NCBI RefSeq assembly: GCF_016863655.1
Contig: NZ_BOPH01000021.1
Span: 26,041-90,040 of the forward strand
Direction: 5' to 3'
DNA length: 64,000 nucleotides
DNA from: Virgisporangium ochraceum
GTDB lineage: Bacteria > Actinomycetota > Actinomycetes > Mycobacteriales > Micromonosporaceae
Under the pieces are notes generated by a model, which did no database searches, was not told where the DNA came from, and was given only the letters and a program-made list of their open reading frames with translations. Made by a program: the position numbers and the translations under genes. Shown one piece after another: positions 7,505 to 16,216 of this stretch (the stretch's first letter is position 1; every line of letters starts with the position of its first letter).

Positions 7505-9089
7505 GCTCCTCGCGCAGCTGCGCCTTGGCGACCTTGCCGCCCGAGCCGCGCGGAAGGTCGTCACGCAGCTCCAGGCGTTCTGGCCAGTTCTCCGGTGACA
7601 CGCCGCGGGCGCCGAGGTGCTCGCGCAGGGCCGGCAGGTCCAGGCTCGCGCCCGCGCGCAGGACCACCACGGCGCAGACGCGTTCGCCGTAGACGGGGTC
7701 GGGCACCGCGACGGCGGCGACCATCGCCACCGCCGGGTGGGTGCCCACCTCGTCCTCGACGGCGGCGGCGCTGACGTTCTTGCCGCCCCGGATGATGAAG
7801 TCGGTCTTGCGGTCGACCACGCGCAGGTAGCCGTCGGCGTCGACGGTGCAGATGTCGCCGGTCAGCATCCACCCGTCCGGGGTGAACAGGCGGGCGTTGG
7901 CCTCGTCGTCGGCGAAGTAGCCGAGGCAGGTCGCCGGACCGGCGCACGCGGCCTGCCCCGGGCCACCGGTCGCGGTGACGTCCGTGCCGTCGTCGGCGAA
8001 CAGGCGCACGTTCATCGCCTCGATGACGCGGCCCGCCGTGCGCAGCCGTTGCTCGCGCGTGTCGGTGACCGTCGTGCGGGACAGCGCGCCGGTCTCGTTG
8101 CTGCCGAAGAACTGCAGCACGGCGGCTCCGGTGCGGCGCTCGAACTCGGCGGCGCGCTCGAACGGCACCGCCTCGCCGCCGGTGAACATGCACCGCAGCG
8201 ACGACAGGTCGACCCGCTCGGCCAGCGGCGAGTTGAGCATCATGATGAACTGCGTGCTGACGCAGCACACCACGGTGACCCGCTCGCGCTCGATGAGCTC
8301 CAGCGCCCGGTCGGCGTCGAAGCGCGGCATCACCACGGTGGGGGCGCCGAGCAGCGTCGGGGTGAAGTTCGCCGTCCACTGCGCGAAGCCGTACGGGGCC
8401 GGGATCACCGTGAGGAACACGTCGTCGGGCGTGAAGGCGCCGGCCTCCACCGCCAGTTCGTGGTAGTACAGCCACCGGTTCTGGTTGTGCACCACGCACT
8501 TCGGCCGTCCGGTGGTGCCCGAGGTGCCGTTCAGCAGGTGGATCTCGTCGACGCCCAGCGGCCGCAGCGCCGACAGTTCGGCCTCCGTCGGTGGTTCCGG
8601 ACGCAGCGGCAGCACGAGGTGGTGCGCGATCGGCAGTCCGTCCACAAGGGACGCCACCGGCTCGCCGCGGTGCTCCGCCAGGCTCACCAGCGCGGTCGCC
8701 CGCGCCGTCGCGAGCAGGTGCCGCACCTCCTGCCGGCCCGCACGCGGTCCGATACCGACGACCACAACCCCGGCCTTCAACGCGGCCAGGTACACGACGT
8801 GCACCGCGACACCGTCGGGTAGCAGCACGCCCACCCGGTCGCCGCGGCGCAGTCCGGTGCGCAGCAGCAGCGCCGCGAACGCGTCGGACTCCCCGTCGAA
8901 CCGGCGCCACGTGAGGCGGTCGTCGTCCGCGATGAAGGCAAAGGCGTCGGGACGCGCGTGCGCGTGCTCCCGCACCGCGGCCACCAACCCGCCGGTGCCC
9001 CAGCGGCCGGCCTCGGCGAGCCGGTCGGACACGTAGCGCGCGTGGACGCTGCCGGGCGGCGGCTCCGCCCCTGGTGGGAACACCGGCAT
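7479..9089 (-). CDS. AMP-dependent acyl-CoA synthetase (steroid locus)
   Basis: 536 aa from ATG 9089, preceded by AGGGAGG. The frame is open to a GTG at 9107 without a ribosome site. The P-loop-like AMP-binding motif NGTSGTTGRPKC, the GSNETG motif and a complete C-terminal domain (DRKTDFIIRGGKNVSAAAVE, then GSGGKVAKAQL with the catalytic lysine) indicate an active ANL ligase. It is a paralogue of the synthetase at 10946-12469 (shared [25 protein letters not shown] blocks). A KstR2-type operator lies 34 nt upstream of the start. It probably activates a steroid-derived or alicyclic acid. Confidence 0.85.
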   Translation of the reverse strand: MPVFPPGAEPPPGSVHARYVSDRLAEAGRWGTGGLVAAVREHAHARPDAFAFIADDDRLTWRRFDGESDAFAALLLRTGLRRGDRVGVLLPDGVAVHVVYLAALKAGVVVVGIGPRAGRQEVRHLLATARATALVSLAEHRGEPVASLVDGLPIAHHLVLPLRPEPPTEAELSALRPLGVDEIHLLNGTSGTTGRPKCVVHNQNRWLYYHELAVEAGAFTPDDVFLTVIPAPYGFAQWTANFTPTLLGAPTVVMPRFDADRALELIERERVTVVCCVSTQFIMMLNSPLAERVDLSSLRCMFTGGEAVPFERAAEFERRTGAAVLQFFGSNETGALSRTTVTDTREQRLRTAGRVIEAMNVRLFADDGTDVTATGGPGQAACAGPATCLGYFADDEANARLFTPDGWMLTGDICTVDADGYLRVVDRKTDFIIRGGKNVSAAAVEDEVGTHPAVAMVAAVAVPDPVYGERVCAVVVLRAGASLDLPALREHLGARGVSPENWPERLELRDDLPRGSGGKVAKAQLREELRETPARG

Positions 9090-9122
9090 GCCGCCTCCCT
9101 GCTGCACGACGAAGACCTGTCA

Positions 9123-9136
9123 AACAAGCGCTTGGT
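9123..9136. promoter_or_regulatory. KstR2-type operator 1
   Basis: AACAAGCGCTTGGT matches the published KstR2 consensus AnCAAGnnCTTGnT at every fixed position. It lies between the divergent acyl-CoA synthetase (start 9089) and the FlK-like thioesterase (start 9187). The flank TTGTGTCATTCTG is nearly the same as that beside the site at 37702-37715. Confidence 0.85.
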
Positions 9137-9186
9137 TGTGTCATTCTGGTCCGGTTCCGGAAGCGGTGTCAACGAAGGACGGACGG

Positions 9187-9843
9187 ATGGACCCCTGGAC
9201 CGCGCCACTCGGCGGGGAGACCGACCTGCCCGCGTTCGCACCGCTGCGCACGGCCGCCGACGCCCTCGGCCGCCTCGCCGCGCACCTGCACGGATTCGAC
9301 GGGACGCTCGACGCGCTGCACTGGTACGCCGGCGACACCCCGCCCGGCGACGCACCGCGGCTCCGCGTACAGGCCCGCTCCCCCGACGGCCGCCTCGTGA
9401 CGCTGCGCCTGTGCACAGTGGACGGTCAGCCACTGGCCGACGTCCGCCTGCGGCGCGCCGGCGGTTCCGCCACCGCCGCCGGTCTCCTCACGCCCGTGCC
9501 GGAGCGCGGCGAGTCGATCCACCGCCGGTTCGCGGTCGCCGCGCCGATGCTCACCGACCACGTCCCCGGCCGCGAACCCGTGCTCACCACACCGGACCTC
9601 ATCGCGTTCCTCGAGGACACGGCCGCCGACCTGCTGCGTCCCCGCTTCACCGACGGCGTCTCCTCGGTGGGCACCTGGATCGGGATCCGGCACACCGGGC
9701 CCGCGTGGCTGGGCGAACACGTGGACGTGACGGCGGAGGTGCTCGAGGTGCGCGGCCGGCGGTTCACGTTCGACGTACGGGCGGTCGTGGGTGACCGGGA
9801 GATCGGCACCGGCCAGGTCGGGCAGACCCTGATCCGCACCTAG
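9187..9843 (+). CDS. FlK-like hot-dog thioesterase with extra N-terminal region
   Basis: 218 aa. The C-terminal about 120 residues (TTPDLIAFLEDTAADLL, SSVGTWIGIRHTGPAWLG, TGQVGQTLI) follow the pattern of fluoroacetyl-CoA thioesterase-like hot-dog proteins. The first about 95 residues are not part of that family and I do not recognise them. Start ATG 9187 was chosen because the reading further upstream runs through the KstR2-type operator. It is divergent from an acyl-CoA synthetase and would hydrolyse a CoA thioester, perhaps to recycle CoA from a stalled steroid intermediate. That role is inference. Confidence 0.65.
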   Translation: MDPWTAPLGGETDLPAFAPLRTAADALGRLAAHLHGFDGTLDALHWYAGDTPPGDAPRLRVQARSPDGRLVTLRLCTVDGQPLADVRLRRAGGSATAAGLLTPVPERGESIHRRFAVAAPMLTDHVPGREPVLTTPDLIAFLEDTAADLLRPRFTDGVSSVGTWIGIRHTGPAWLGEHVDVTAEVLEVRGRRFTFDVRAVVGDREIGTGQVGQTLIRT

Positions 9844-9860
9844 TTTGCGGAGCCTCCTGG

Positions 9861-9911
9861 CGAAACTTTCGAGAACGGACACGGCCTGGGAGCCCGAAAC
9901 TATTCCGAAAG
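9861..9911 (+). promoter_or_regulatory. CGAAACTTTCG-type xylan-regulon motif upstream of the CE4 esterase
   Basis: CGAAACTTTCG at 9861-9871 is a perfect interrupted palindrome. A second looser copy (CGAAACTATTCCGAAAG) runs at 9895-9911. Motifs of this form have been described upstream of Streptomyces xylanase and related hydrolase genes. Here they precede the polysaccharide deacetylase start by about 70-120 nt. The binding protein is not in this window. Confidence 0.55.
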
Positions 9912-9981
9912 TCATTGACGGCGATGGATCGGGCTGCCATCTTCGCAACACACCGATCCCTCACCCCCAGGGAGTCCGCGC

Positions 9982-10965
9982 ATGTCCCAGCTCCGAAGAA
10001 TGCTCACCGCGGCCGCCGCGTTCGCGGCCGTGGTCGCGCCCGCCGCAGCCGTCGTCACCGCCACCGCGACGCCCGCGGCCGCCGCCACCTGCAACGGCTA
10101 CGTCGGCCTGACGTTCGACGACGGCCCGACCGGCAGCACCGGCAGCCTGCTCACCACCCTGCGGAACAACAACGCCCGCGCCACCATGTTCAACGTCGGC
10201 CAGAAGGTGCAGCAGAACCCGGGCGCGGCGCAGAGCCAGATCTCCGCCGGGATGTGGGTCGGCAACCACAGCTGGTCGCACGCGCACATGACCCAGATGA
10301 GCCAGTCGCAGATGCAGTCCGACCTGTCGCAGACGCAGAACGCGATCCGCTCCGCCACCGGGCAGACGCCCCGGCTGTTCCGCCCCCCGTACGGCGAGAC
10401 CAACGGCACGCTGCGCTCCGTGGCGTCCTCGCTCGGGCTGACCGAGGTCCTCTGGGACGTCGACTCGCAGGACTGGAACGGCGCCAGCACGGCCTCGATC
10501 GTGCAGGCGGCCGGCCGTCTGCAGAACGGTCAGGTCATCCTCATGCACGACGGCATCCAGAACACCATCAACGCGATCCCGCAGATCATGGCCAACCTGA
10601 CCAGCCGCAACCTGTGCCCGGGCATGATCTCGCCGTCCACCGGCCGCGCCGTCGCGCCGGACGGCAGCAACCCGGGCAACCCCGGTAACCCCGGCGGGGG
10701 CAGCTGCACGGCCACCCTGTCCGCCGGGCAGCAGTGGAGCGACCGCTACAACCTCAACGTGACGGTCACCGGCTCCACGACGTGGACGGTGACGCTGAAC
10801 ATCCCGTCGCCGGCCCGGGTCATCAACAGCTGGAACATGAGCGCCAGCTACCCGAACCAGCAGACGCTCGTCGCCCGGCCGAACGGTGCCGGCAACACGT
10901 TCGGCATCACGATCCAGCACAACGGCAACTGGACCTGGCCCGGCGTCAGCTGTTCAGCCTCGTAG
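9982..10965 (+). CDS. Secreted CE4 polysaccharide deacetylase / acetylxylan esterase with CBM2-like module
   Basis: 327 aa. The signal peptide ends near residue 35 (TPAAAA). The CE4 NodB domain (about 38-225) has TFDDG (44-48, catalytic and metal Asp), the metal histidines H96 and H100 in GNHSWSH, RPPYG (134-138) and the terminal LMHDG. After a short [11 protein letters not shown] linker, about 85 residues ([22 protein letters not shown]...[10 protein letters not shown]) look like a CBM2 cellulose/xylan-binding module. The xylan-type motif upstream supports acetylxylan esterase over chitin deacetylase. It interrupts the steroid cluster and ends 20 nt inside the convergent synthetase gene. Confidence 0.88.
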   Translation: MSQLRRMLTAAAAFAAVVAPAAAVVTATATPAAAATCNGYVGLTFDDGPTGSTGSLLTTLRNNNARATMFNVGQKVQQNPGAAQSQISAGMWVGNHSWSHAHMTQMSQSQMQSDLSQTQNAIRSATGQTPRLFRPPYGETNGTLRSVASSLGLTEVLWDVDSQDWNGASTASIVQAAGRLQNGQVILMHDGIQNTINAIPQIMANLTSRNLCPGMISPSTGRAVAPDGSNPGNPGNPGGGSCTATLSAGQQWSDRYNLNVTVTGSTTWTVTLNIPSPARVINSWNMSASYPNQQTLVARPNGAGNTFGITIQHNGNWTWPGVSCSAS

Positions 10966-12469
10966 GAGCCTCGATGGGACGGGCGCGCAGGGCCGACTTG
11001 TCGACCTTGCCGCCCGGCCCCAGGGGAAGCTCGGGGAGCACCACGAGGTACTCGGGCCAGTCCTGTTTGGACACCCCCGCCGCCGCCAGGTGCGCGCGGA
11101 GATCCTCCAGCGTCAGCGGTCCGCGGGCGACCACGTACGCGCAGGCGCGTTCGCCGAGCACCTCGTCGGGCACGCCGACGACCGCGACCTGTGCGACCCG
11201 CTCGTAGGCACCCACGGCGGCCTCCACCGCGGGTGCGCTCACGTTGTGACCGCCCCGGATGATGAAGTCGGCGGCGCGGCCGGTGAGCGTCAGCCAGCCG
11301 TCGGCGTCGAGGCTCGCGAGGTCCCCGGTGAGCATCCAACCGTCCTCTGTGAACAGTCGGGCGTTGGCGGCGTCGTCGTCGACGTAGCCGGGCGTGCACC
11401 CCGGTCCGCGCACACCGAGCTGGCCGTCGGCGGTGAAGCGCACCTCGGTGCCGTCGACCGGCCGGCCCGACGTGCTCAGGCGGCGCTCACGCGGGTCCCG
11501 GATGCTCGTGACCGAGATCGGGCCGGCCTCGTTGGAACCGTAGAACTGGAGCACCGAGCAGCCCGTGCGGCGCTCGAACTCGGCGGCGCGCTCGTACGGC
11601 ACGCGCTCGCCGCCGGTGAACATGACCCGCAGCGACGACAGGTCGGCGGTCGCCATCGCGGGGTGGTTGAGGAGCATGACGAACTGGCTCGTCACCGCCG
11701 CCAGCACGGTGACCCGGTGCCGTTCGATGAGCCGCAGCGTCTCCCCGGCGTCGAACTCCCCGGTGAGCACGGTCGGGAAGCCGTACATCGCCGGCACGAG
11801 GTGCGCGCTCCACAGCCCGAACCCGTACGGCGCCGGGAGGACGCTCGCCACCACCTCGTCGGCGCCGAAGCCGGCGGCGGCGTGGGCGAGCGGCCCGAAG
11901 TACTTGCGGACGTTCATGGTCTGCGCGACGCACTTGGGCAGCCCGGTGGTGCCCGAGGTCGAGTTGATGAAGAACAGCTCGTCGGGTCCGAGGCCTGTCG
12001 TACGCTCCACGGTGGACGGTGGGAGGTCGAGGTCGAGCTCGACGTGCCGGACGCCGGCCCGGTCGGCGATCTCCTTTCCGGGACGGCCGCGATGCTCGCG
12101 CCGGGTGGCCAGCGCGACGGCGCCGGTGTGCCGCAGCACGTGGGTCACCTCGGCGTCGCCGGCCCGCGGGCCGAGCCCGACGGTCACCAGCCCGGCCTTC
12201 TGCGCGGCCAGGTACGCGACGTGGGTGAGCGCGCCACCGGTCAGCAGCACGGCCAACCGGTCGCCGCGCTTCCAGCCCTGCGCCACGTACCGGCCGGCCA
12301 GGCGGGTGGACAGGTCGTCGTACTCGCGCCAGGTGAGCGTCGCGTCGGGGGCGTGGAACGCGACCGCGTCGGGCGGGTTGGCCCGCACCAGGTCGGTGAC
12401 CGTGCGGGCGTCCCAGTGACCGGCCGCGGTGTGTGCCGCCACCACCTCGGGAGGGAACGCGTCAGGCAC
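10946..12469 (-). CDS. AMP-dependent acyl-CoA synthetase, last gene of the ipd operon
   Basis: 507 aa, GTG start overlapping the SDR stop by 8 nt. AMP-binding motif [18 protein letters not shown], and the C-terminal [20 protein letters not shown] and [11 protein letters not shown] with the catalytic lysine are all present. It is paralogous to the synthetase at 7479-9089. It is the distal gene of a run of coupled genes that begins at ipdA, so it should be KstR2-controlled. It is distinct from fadD3 in this window, so it probably activates a second acid of the pathway, for example a shortened side-chain acid. Confidence 0.83.
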   Translation of the reverse strand: MPDAFPPEVVAAHTAAGHWDARTVTDLVRANPPDAVAFHAPDATLTWREYDDLSTRLAGRYVAQGWKRGDRLAVLLTGGALTHVAYLAAQKAGLVTVGLGPRAGDAEVTHVLRHTGAVALATRREHRGRPGKEIADRAGVRHVELDLDLPPSTVERTTGLGPDELFFINSTSGTTGLPKCVAQTMNVRKYFGPLAHAAAGFGADEVVASVLPAPYGFGLWSAHLVPAMYGFPTVLTGEFDAGETLRLIERHRVTVLAAVTSQFVMLLNHPAMATADLSSLRVMFTGGERVPYERAAEFERRTGCSVLQFYGSNEAGPISVTSIRDPRERRLSTSGRPVDGTEVRFTADGQLGVRGPGCTPGYVDDDAANARLFTEDGWMLTGDLASLDADGWLTLTGRAADFIIRGGHNVSAPAVEAAVGAYERVAQVAVVGVPDEVLGERACAYVVARGPLTLEDLRAHLAAAGVSKQDWPEYLVVLPELPLGPGGKVDKSALRARPIEAPTRLNS

Positions 12470-13196
12470 CGGCGCCGCCGTCCATCCGCAGCACGGCGCC
12501 GGTGGCGAAGCGCGCCTCCTTCGAGCCGAGGAACGCGATCGCGGCCGCGATCTCCTCGGGGTCGGCCACCGGCGGGTCGACGAGGGCGCGACCGTGGGTC
12601 AGCAGGTCCGGGTCGGCGTCCGGCACGGGCTCGATCGCCTGCCGCAGCGGGGTGTCGACCGATCCGGGGCACACGCACGCGAACCGCACGCCGGCCTTCG
12701 CGTACTCGACGGCGAGCGAGCGGGTCAGCGCGACGAGGCCGCCCTTCGACGCCGAGTACGCGGCGCTGTACCGCCAGCCGCGCACCCCCGCGAGCGACGC
12801 CACGTTGACGACCGCGCCCTTGCTCTCGACCAGGTGCGGCAACGCCTCGCGGGTGACGAGGAACGGGCCGGTGAGGTTGACCTCCAGTACCCGCTGCCAC
12901 TCCCGCCACTCGACGTCGGTGGTGTGCGCGAACGAGGCGACCCCCGCGGCGTTCACCACGAGGTCGAGCCGGCCCGCCCACGACACGGTCTCCTCGACGG
13001 CGGTGCGGACGGCGGCCTCGTCGGTGACGTCGACCTCCAGGTCGAGGGCGGCCCCGCCGAGCCGGTCGCCGGTGATACCCGGCCGGATGTCGAGGCAGGC
13101 GACGAGCGCGCCGTCCCCGGCGAGGCGCAGCGCGGTCGCCAGGCCGATGCCGGACCCGGCACCGGTCACCAGCGCGACCCGTCCGGCGTACCTCAT
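12462..13196 (-). CDS. Short-chain dehydrogenase/reductase
   Basis: 244 aa. The cofactor motif TGAGSGIG, NAAG, and the catalytic S...YSASK (residues about 135-155) are intact, and the C-terminal FLGSKEARFATGAVLRMDGG is typical of classical SDRs. An acidic residue after the second strand (CLDIRP) favours NAD over NADP. It lies between an enoyl-CoA hydratase (4-nt overlap) and the synthetase, so oxidation of a 3-hydroxyacyl-CoA or ring hydroxyl is likely. Confidence 0.83.
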   Translation of the reverse strand: MRYAGRVALVTGAGSGIGLATALRLAGDGALVACLDIRPGITGDRLGGAALDLEVDVTDEAAVRTAVEETVSWAGRLDLVVNAAGVASFAHTTDVEWREWQRVLEVNLTGPFLVTREALPHLVESKGAVVNVASLAGVRGWRYSAAYSASKGGLVALTRSLAVEYAKAGVRFACVCPGSVDTPLRQAIEPVPDADPDLLTHGRALVDPPVADPEEIAAAIAFLGSKEARFATGAVLRMDGGAGA

Positions 13197-14038
13197 GCGT
13201 CCTTCTTCTTCTGGGCGTCGCGCATCGACCGGGCGTCGTGACCGGCGAGCGCGTCGGCGCCGACCTCGGCGTTGTGCGCGTGCGCGACGTGGTGCAGCCC
13301 GAACACCGAGTCCATGCCCGCGTGCAGGCCCATGAGGTCCTCGGCCTGGTTCACCGCGCGCTTGGTGAGCGCGAGGCCAAGACGGGGCATCGTCGCGATC
13401 CGGCCGGCTATGTCCAACGTGGACGGTTCCAGGTCGGCGCGCGGCACCACCCGGTTCACCATGCCGAGCTCGTGGGCGCGCTTCGCGTCGACCCGCTCGC
13501 CGAGGAACAGGAACTCCTTGGCGAACCGGGGACCCATCACCCACGGGTGGGCGAAGTACTCCACGCCCGGGATGCCCATCCGCACCACCGGGTCGGCGAA
13601 GAACGCGTCGTCGGCGGCGACCACGAGGTCGCAGCACCAGGCGAGCATCAGCCCACCCGCGACGCACGCGCCCTGGACCATCGCGACGGTCGGCTTCGGG
13701 ATCTCCCGCCAGCGCCGGCACATCCCGAGATACACCTCGGACTCGCGGGCGTAGCGGCTCTCCGCGCCGGGCTTGCCCACGTGGTCCCACCACATGCCGG
13801 CGCGGCGCGGGAACGACGTGTCGATGTCGCGCTCCGGCGTGCCGATGTCGTGCCCGGCCGAGAAGTGGTCGCCGGCGCCGCCGAGGACGATCACCTTGAC
13901 CCCGTCGTCGTCGCAGGCGGTGCGGAACGCGTCGTCGAGGGCGTAGGTCATCGCCGAGTTCTGGGCGTTGCGGTAGCGCGGCCGGTTCATCGTGACCACG
14001 GCGACGGGACCCTCGGTGCGGTACTCGACCACTGTCAT
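13193..14038 (-). CDS. Enoyl-CoA hydratase/isomerase family protein
   Basis: 281 aa, crotonase fold. The oxyanion-hole segments are HFSAGHDIG (about 58-66) and GACVAGGLMLAWCCDL. A longer insert after the first (WWDHVGKPGAESRYARESEVY) and a polar KKK tail are unusual for a small crotonase. ATGA overlap with the upstream FadE. It is not EchA20, which is encoded separately at 16213-16947. It may perform the hydration step in HIP side-chain beta-oxidation; this is inference from the operon. Confidence 0.82.
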   Translation of the reverse strand: MTVVEYRTEGPVAVVTMNRPRYRNAQNSAMTYALDDAFRTACDDDGVKVIVLGGAGDHFSAGHDIGTPERDIDTSFPRRAGMWWDHVGKPGAESRYARESEVYLGMCRRWREIPKPTVAMVQGACVAGGLMLAWCCDLVVAADDAFFADPVVRMGIPGVEYFAHPWVMGPRFAKEFLFLGERVDAKRAHELGMVNRVVPRADLEPSTLDIAGRIATMPRLGLALTKRAVNQAEDLMGLHAGMDSVFGLHHVAHAHNAEVGADALAGHDARSMRDAQKKKDA

Positions 14039-15066
14039 GGCGCCTCCTCCAGTTCGAGCGCGCGGGCCAGACGCGACAGGTGCGCGTCGAGGTCGCAGGT
14101 GGCGGCCAGCGCCCAGGCCCGCTTGGCGTACAGGTGCAGGTCGTACTCGACGGTGTAGCCGATCGCGCCGTGGCACTGGATCGCCTGCCGCGCGACGAAC
14201 CGCGCCGCGTCGGTCGCGAGCACGGCCGCGGCGGAGACGTCGCGTCCCCTGTGGACGGACCCCGTCGCGACCGCCCAGGCCGCCGCGTACACCACCGGCT
14301 CGGCGAACTCCAGCTGCAGCAACGCGTCGGCGAGGTGGTGCTTGACCGCCTGGAAGCTGCCGACGGGCACGCCGAACTGCGTCCGGGTCCGCACGTACCC
14401 GACGGTGAGGTCGAGCATCCGGCGACCGAGCCCGAGCAGCTGTGCCGCGGTGGCGAGGTCGGCCCGGTCCCGGGCCAGCGCCACCAGCTCCGGGTCCTCG
14501 GTGACGACGGTCCCCGGCGCCTCGTCGAGCACCCGGGCGGCGCGGGAACCGTCCATCGTGGACACCCCGGCGCCCCCGACCGGGCGCATCCACGCGACGG
14601 ACCCGGTGAGGTCGAGCACCACCGACGCCCGTCCGGCCCACGGCACGGGCCCGGCTGCCCGCCGCACCGCCACCCACGCGCCGCCCGGGCCTTGCATATA
14701 CGATGCTCTATCCAGTGCGGAGCCCGGCGCCGAACCCACACCGGATAGAGCGTCGTTTATATCAACCCCAGCCGCGGCGAACAGGGGCACGGCCACCGCG
14801 GCCGTTTCCGCCACGGGCAGCGGCACCGCCGCGTACCCCACCTCGGTCAGCACCGGTACGAGGTCCACATCGGACAGTCCGAGCCCGCCGTCCTTCTCCG
14901 GCAGGGCCATCCCCGGCAGACCCAGCTCGACCAGCGCCACCGACACCCGGTCGACCGGGCCGCCGGCCCAGGCTTCCCGCACCGCGGCGGGCGGGCAGGT
15001 GTCGGCGAGCACCTCGCGGACGGCGTCCCGCAGGGCGATCTGGTCGTCGGTCAGCGCGAACCGCAT
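14035..15066 (-). CDS. Acyl-CoA dehydrogenase, FadE32/FadE33-type small subunit, carrying a palindromic insert
   Basis: 343 aa, short acyl-CoA dehydrogenase of the kind that pairs with a larger FadE in actinobacterial steroid clusters (heterotetramers such as FadE31-FadE32 are known). FAD/substrate segments GYVRTRTQFGVPVGSFQAVKH and QCHGAIGYTVEYDLHLYAKRAW are recognisable. The partner is most likely the adjacent 15071-16216 product, 4 nt upstream. Residues about 100-125 are encoded by an AT-richer inverted repeat (14692-14765) that keeps the frame open and looks like a small inserted palindrome. Confidence 0.8.
   Translation of the reverse strand: MRFALTDDQIALRDAVREVLADTCPPAAVREAWAGGPVDRVSVALVELGLPGMALPEKDGGLGLSDVDLVPVLTEVGYAAVPLPVAETAAVAVPLFAAAGVDINDALSGVGSAPGSALDRASYMQGPGGAWVAVRRAAGPVPWAGRASVVLDLTGSVAWMRPVGGAGVSTMDGSRAARVLDEAPGTVVTEDPELVALARDRADLATAAQLLGLGRRMLDLTVGYVRTRTQFGVPVGSFQAVKHHLADALLQLEFAEPVVYAAAWAVATGSVHRGRDVSAAAVLATDAARFVARQAIQCHGAIGYTVEYDLHLYAKRAWALAATCDLDAHLSRLARALELEEAP
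14692..14765. repeat. Imperfect inverted repeat lying in frame inside an acyl-CoA dehydrogenase gene
   Basis: Left arm TTGCATATA-CGATGCTC-TATCC-AGTGCGG; the reverse complement of the right arm reads TTGATATAAA-CGACGCTC-TATCC-GGTGTGG. Apart from small gaps the arms match over about 25 bases, around a 15-20 nt GC-rich centre. The AT-rich ends contrast sharply with the flanking coding DNA. No transposase and no clear target duplication are seen. Confidence 0.75.
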
Positions 15067-15070
15067 GCGG

Positions 15071-16216
15071 TCACCCGCTCCGTGGCAGACCGAGCAGGCG
15101 CTCGGCGACGATGTTGCGCTGGATCTCGTTGGTGCCGGCGTAGATCGGCCCGCTGAGGCTGAACTGGAAGCCGCGCGTCCACGCGTCGTCGCGTTCGGCG
15201 TCGGGGCCCAGCAGCTCCAGCGCGGTCTCGTGCAGGGCCACGTCGAGCTCCGACCAGTGCAGCTTGGTCAGGCTCGACCGCGCTCCCGGCGAGCGTCCCG
15301 CGAGCAGCCCGTCGACCTCCCACGCGGTGAACAGCTCGTAGGCGCGGGCGCCGAGCCAGGCGCGCACCACCCGCTCGCGCAGCCGCGCCGACGCGGCCCG
15401 CGCACGCGCCAGGTCGGTCAGTCGCCACGACGCGGCCATGAACCGTCCCGGCGACCGCAGCGTCAGCCCCCGCTCCGACCCGGTGGTGGCCATCGCCACC
15501 CGCCAGCCCTCGCCGACGCCGCCGAGCACGACCCCGCCCGGCACCGCGTCGTCGGGCAGGAACACGTCGTCGAAGAACACCTCGGCGAAGCCCTCGTCAC
15601 CGTCGAGCCGCCCGAACCCGCGCACCGTGACGCCGGGCGTGTCCAACGGCACGAGCAGATAGGTGAGCCCCTTGTGCCGCCGTTCGGCCGGATCGGTGCG
15701 GAAGAGGCCGAACAGGTGGGTGCAGAACGCGCCGCGCGTCGTCCACGTCTTCTGGCCGTTGATTCGCCAGCCGCCGTCGACCCGCTCGGCGCGGCTGGTG
15801 ATCGACGCCAGGTCGCTGCCGGCGCCCGGCTCCGACCACCCCTGGCACCACAGGTCCTCGGCCGCCGCCATCCGCGGCAGGAGGAGCTGTTGCTCCGGGT
15901 TGCCGAACTCGAACAGCGTCGGCGCCAGGAGGAAGATCCCGTTCTGGGTGACCCGCTGCGGCGCGCCCGCCGCGTAGTACTCCTCCTCGAAGACGAGCCA
16001 CTCCCACAGCGACGCCTCGCGCCCGCCGTACTCCGACGGCCATGACACCACCGCCCACCGGGCCGCGAAGAGCTCCTCCTCCCACTCGACGTGCCGCGCG
16101 AAGCCCTCCCGCGTGTCGCCCGAGGGCAGCCCCGACGGCACGTGCGCGCGCAGCCAGTCGCGCGCGGAGGCCCGGAACGCGGCCTCGGCGGGTGTGTCGG
16201 TGAGGTCGATCGTCAC
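15071..16216 (-). CDS. fadE31: Acyl-CoA dehydrogenase FadE31
   Basis: 381 aa, GTG 16216 overlapping the echA20 stop (GTGA). It matches the M. tuberculosis FadE31 pattern closely: FEEEY.AGAP near residue 80, LAPTLF..G..EQ, WSEP.SGSDLAS, ERG...RSP.RF, and the C-terminal GPIYAGTNEIQRNI.AERLLGLPR. In mycobacteria FadE31 forms mixed tetramers with FadE32 or FadE33. The small FadE gene immediately downstream supports the same here. It should dehydrogenate a CoA intermediate after ring C/D opening. Confidence 0.82.
   Translation of the reverse strand: MTIDLTDTPAEAAFRASARDWLRAHVPSGLPSGDTREGFARHVEWEEELFAARWAVVSWPSEYGGREASLWEWLVFEEEYYAAGAPQRVTQNGIFLLAPTLFEFGNPEQQLLLPRMAAAEDLWCQGWSEPGAGSDLASITSRAERVDGGWRINGQKTWTTRGAFCTHLFGLFRTDPAERRHKGLTYLLVPLDTPGVTVRGFGRLDGDEGFAEVFFDDVFLPDDAVPGGVVLGGVGEGWRVAMATTGSERGLTLRSPGRFMAASWRLTDLARARAASARLRERVVRAWLGARAYELFTAWEVDGLLAGRSPGARSSLTKLHWSELDVALHETALELLGPDAERDDAWTRGFQFSLSGPIYAGTNEIQRNIVAERLLGLPRSG

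Noticed and set aside
14692..14765. Calling the intragenic palindrome a MITE with defined ends
   Set aside because: No target-site duplication or related transposase is visible and only one copy was seen, so it is reported only as a repeat.
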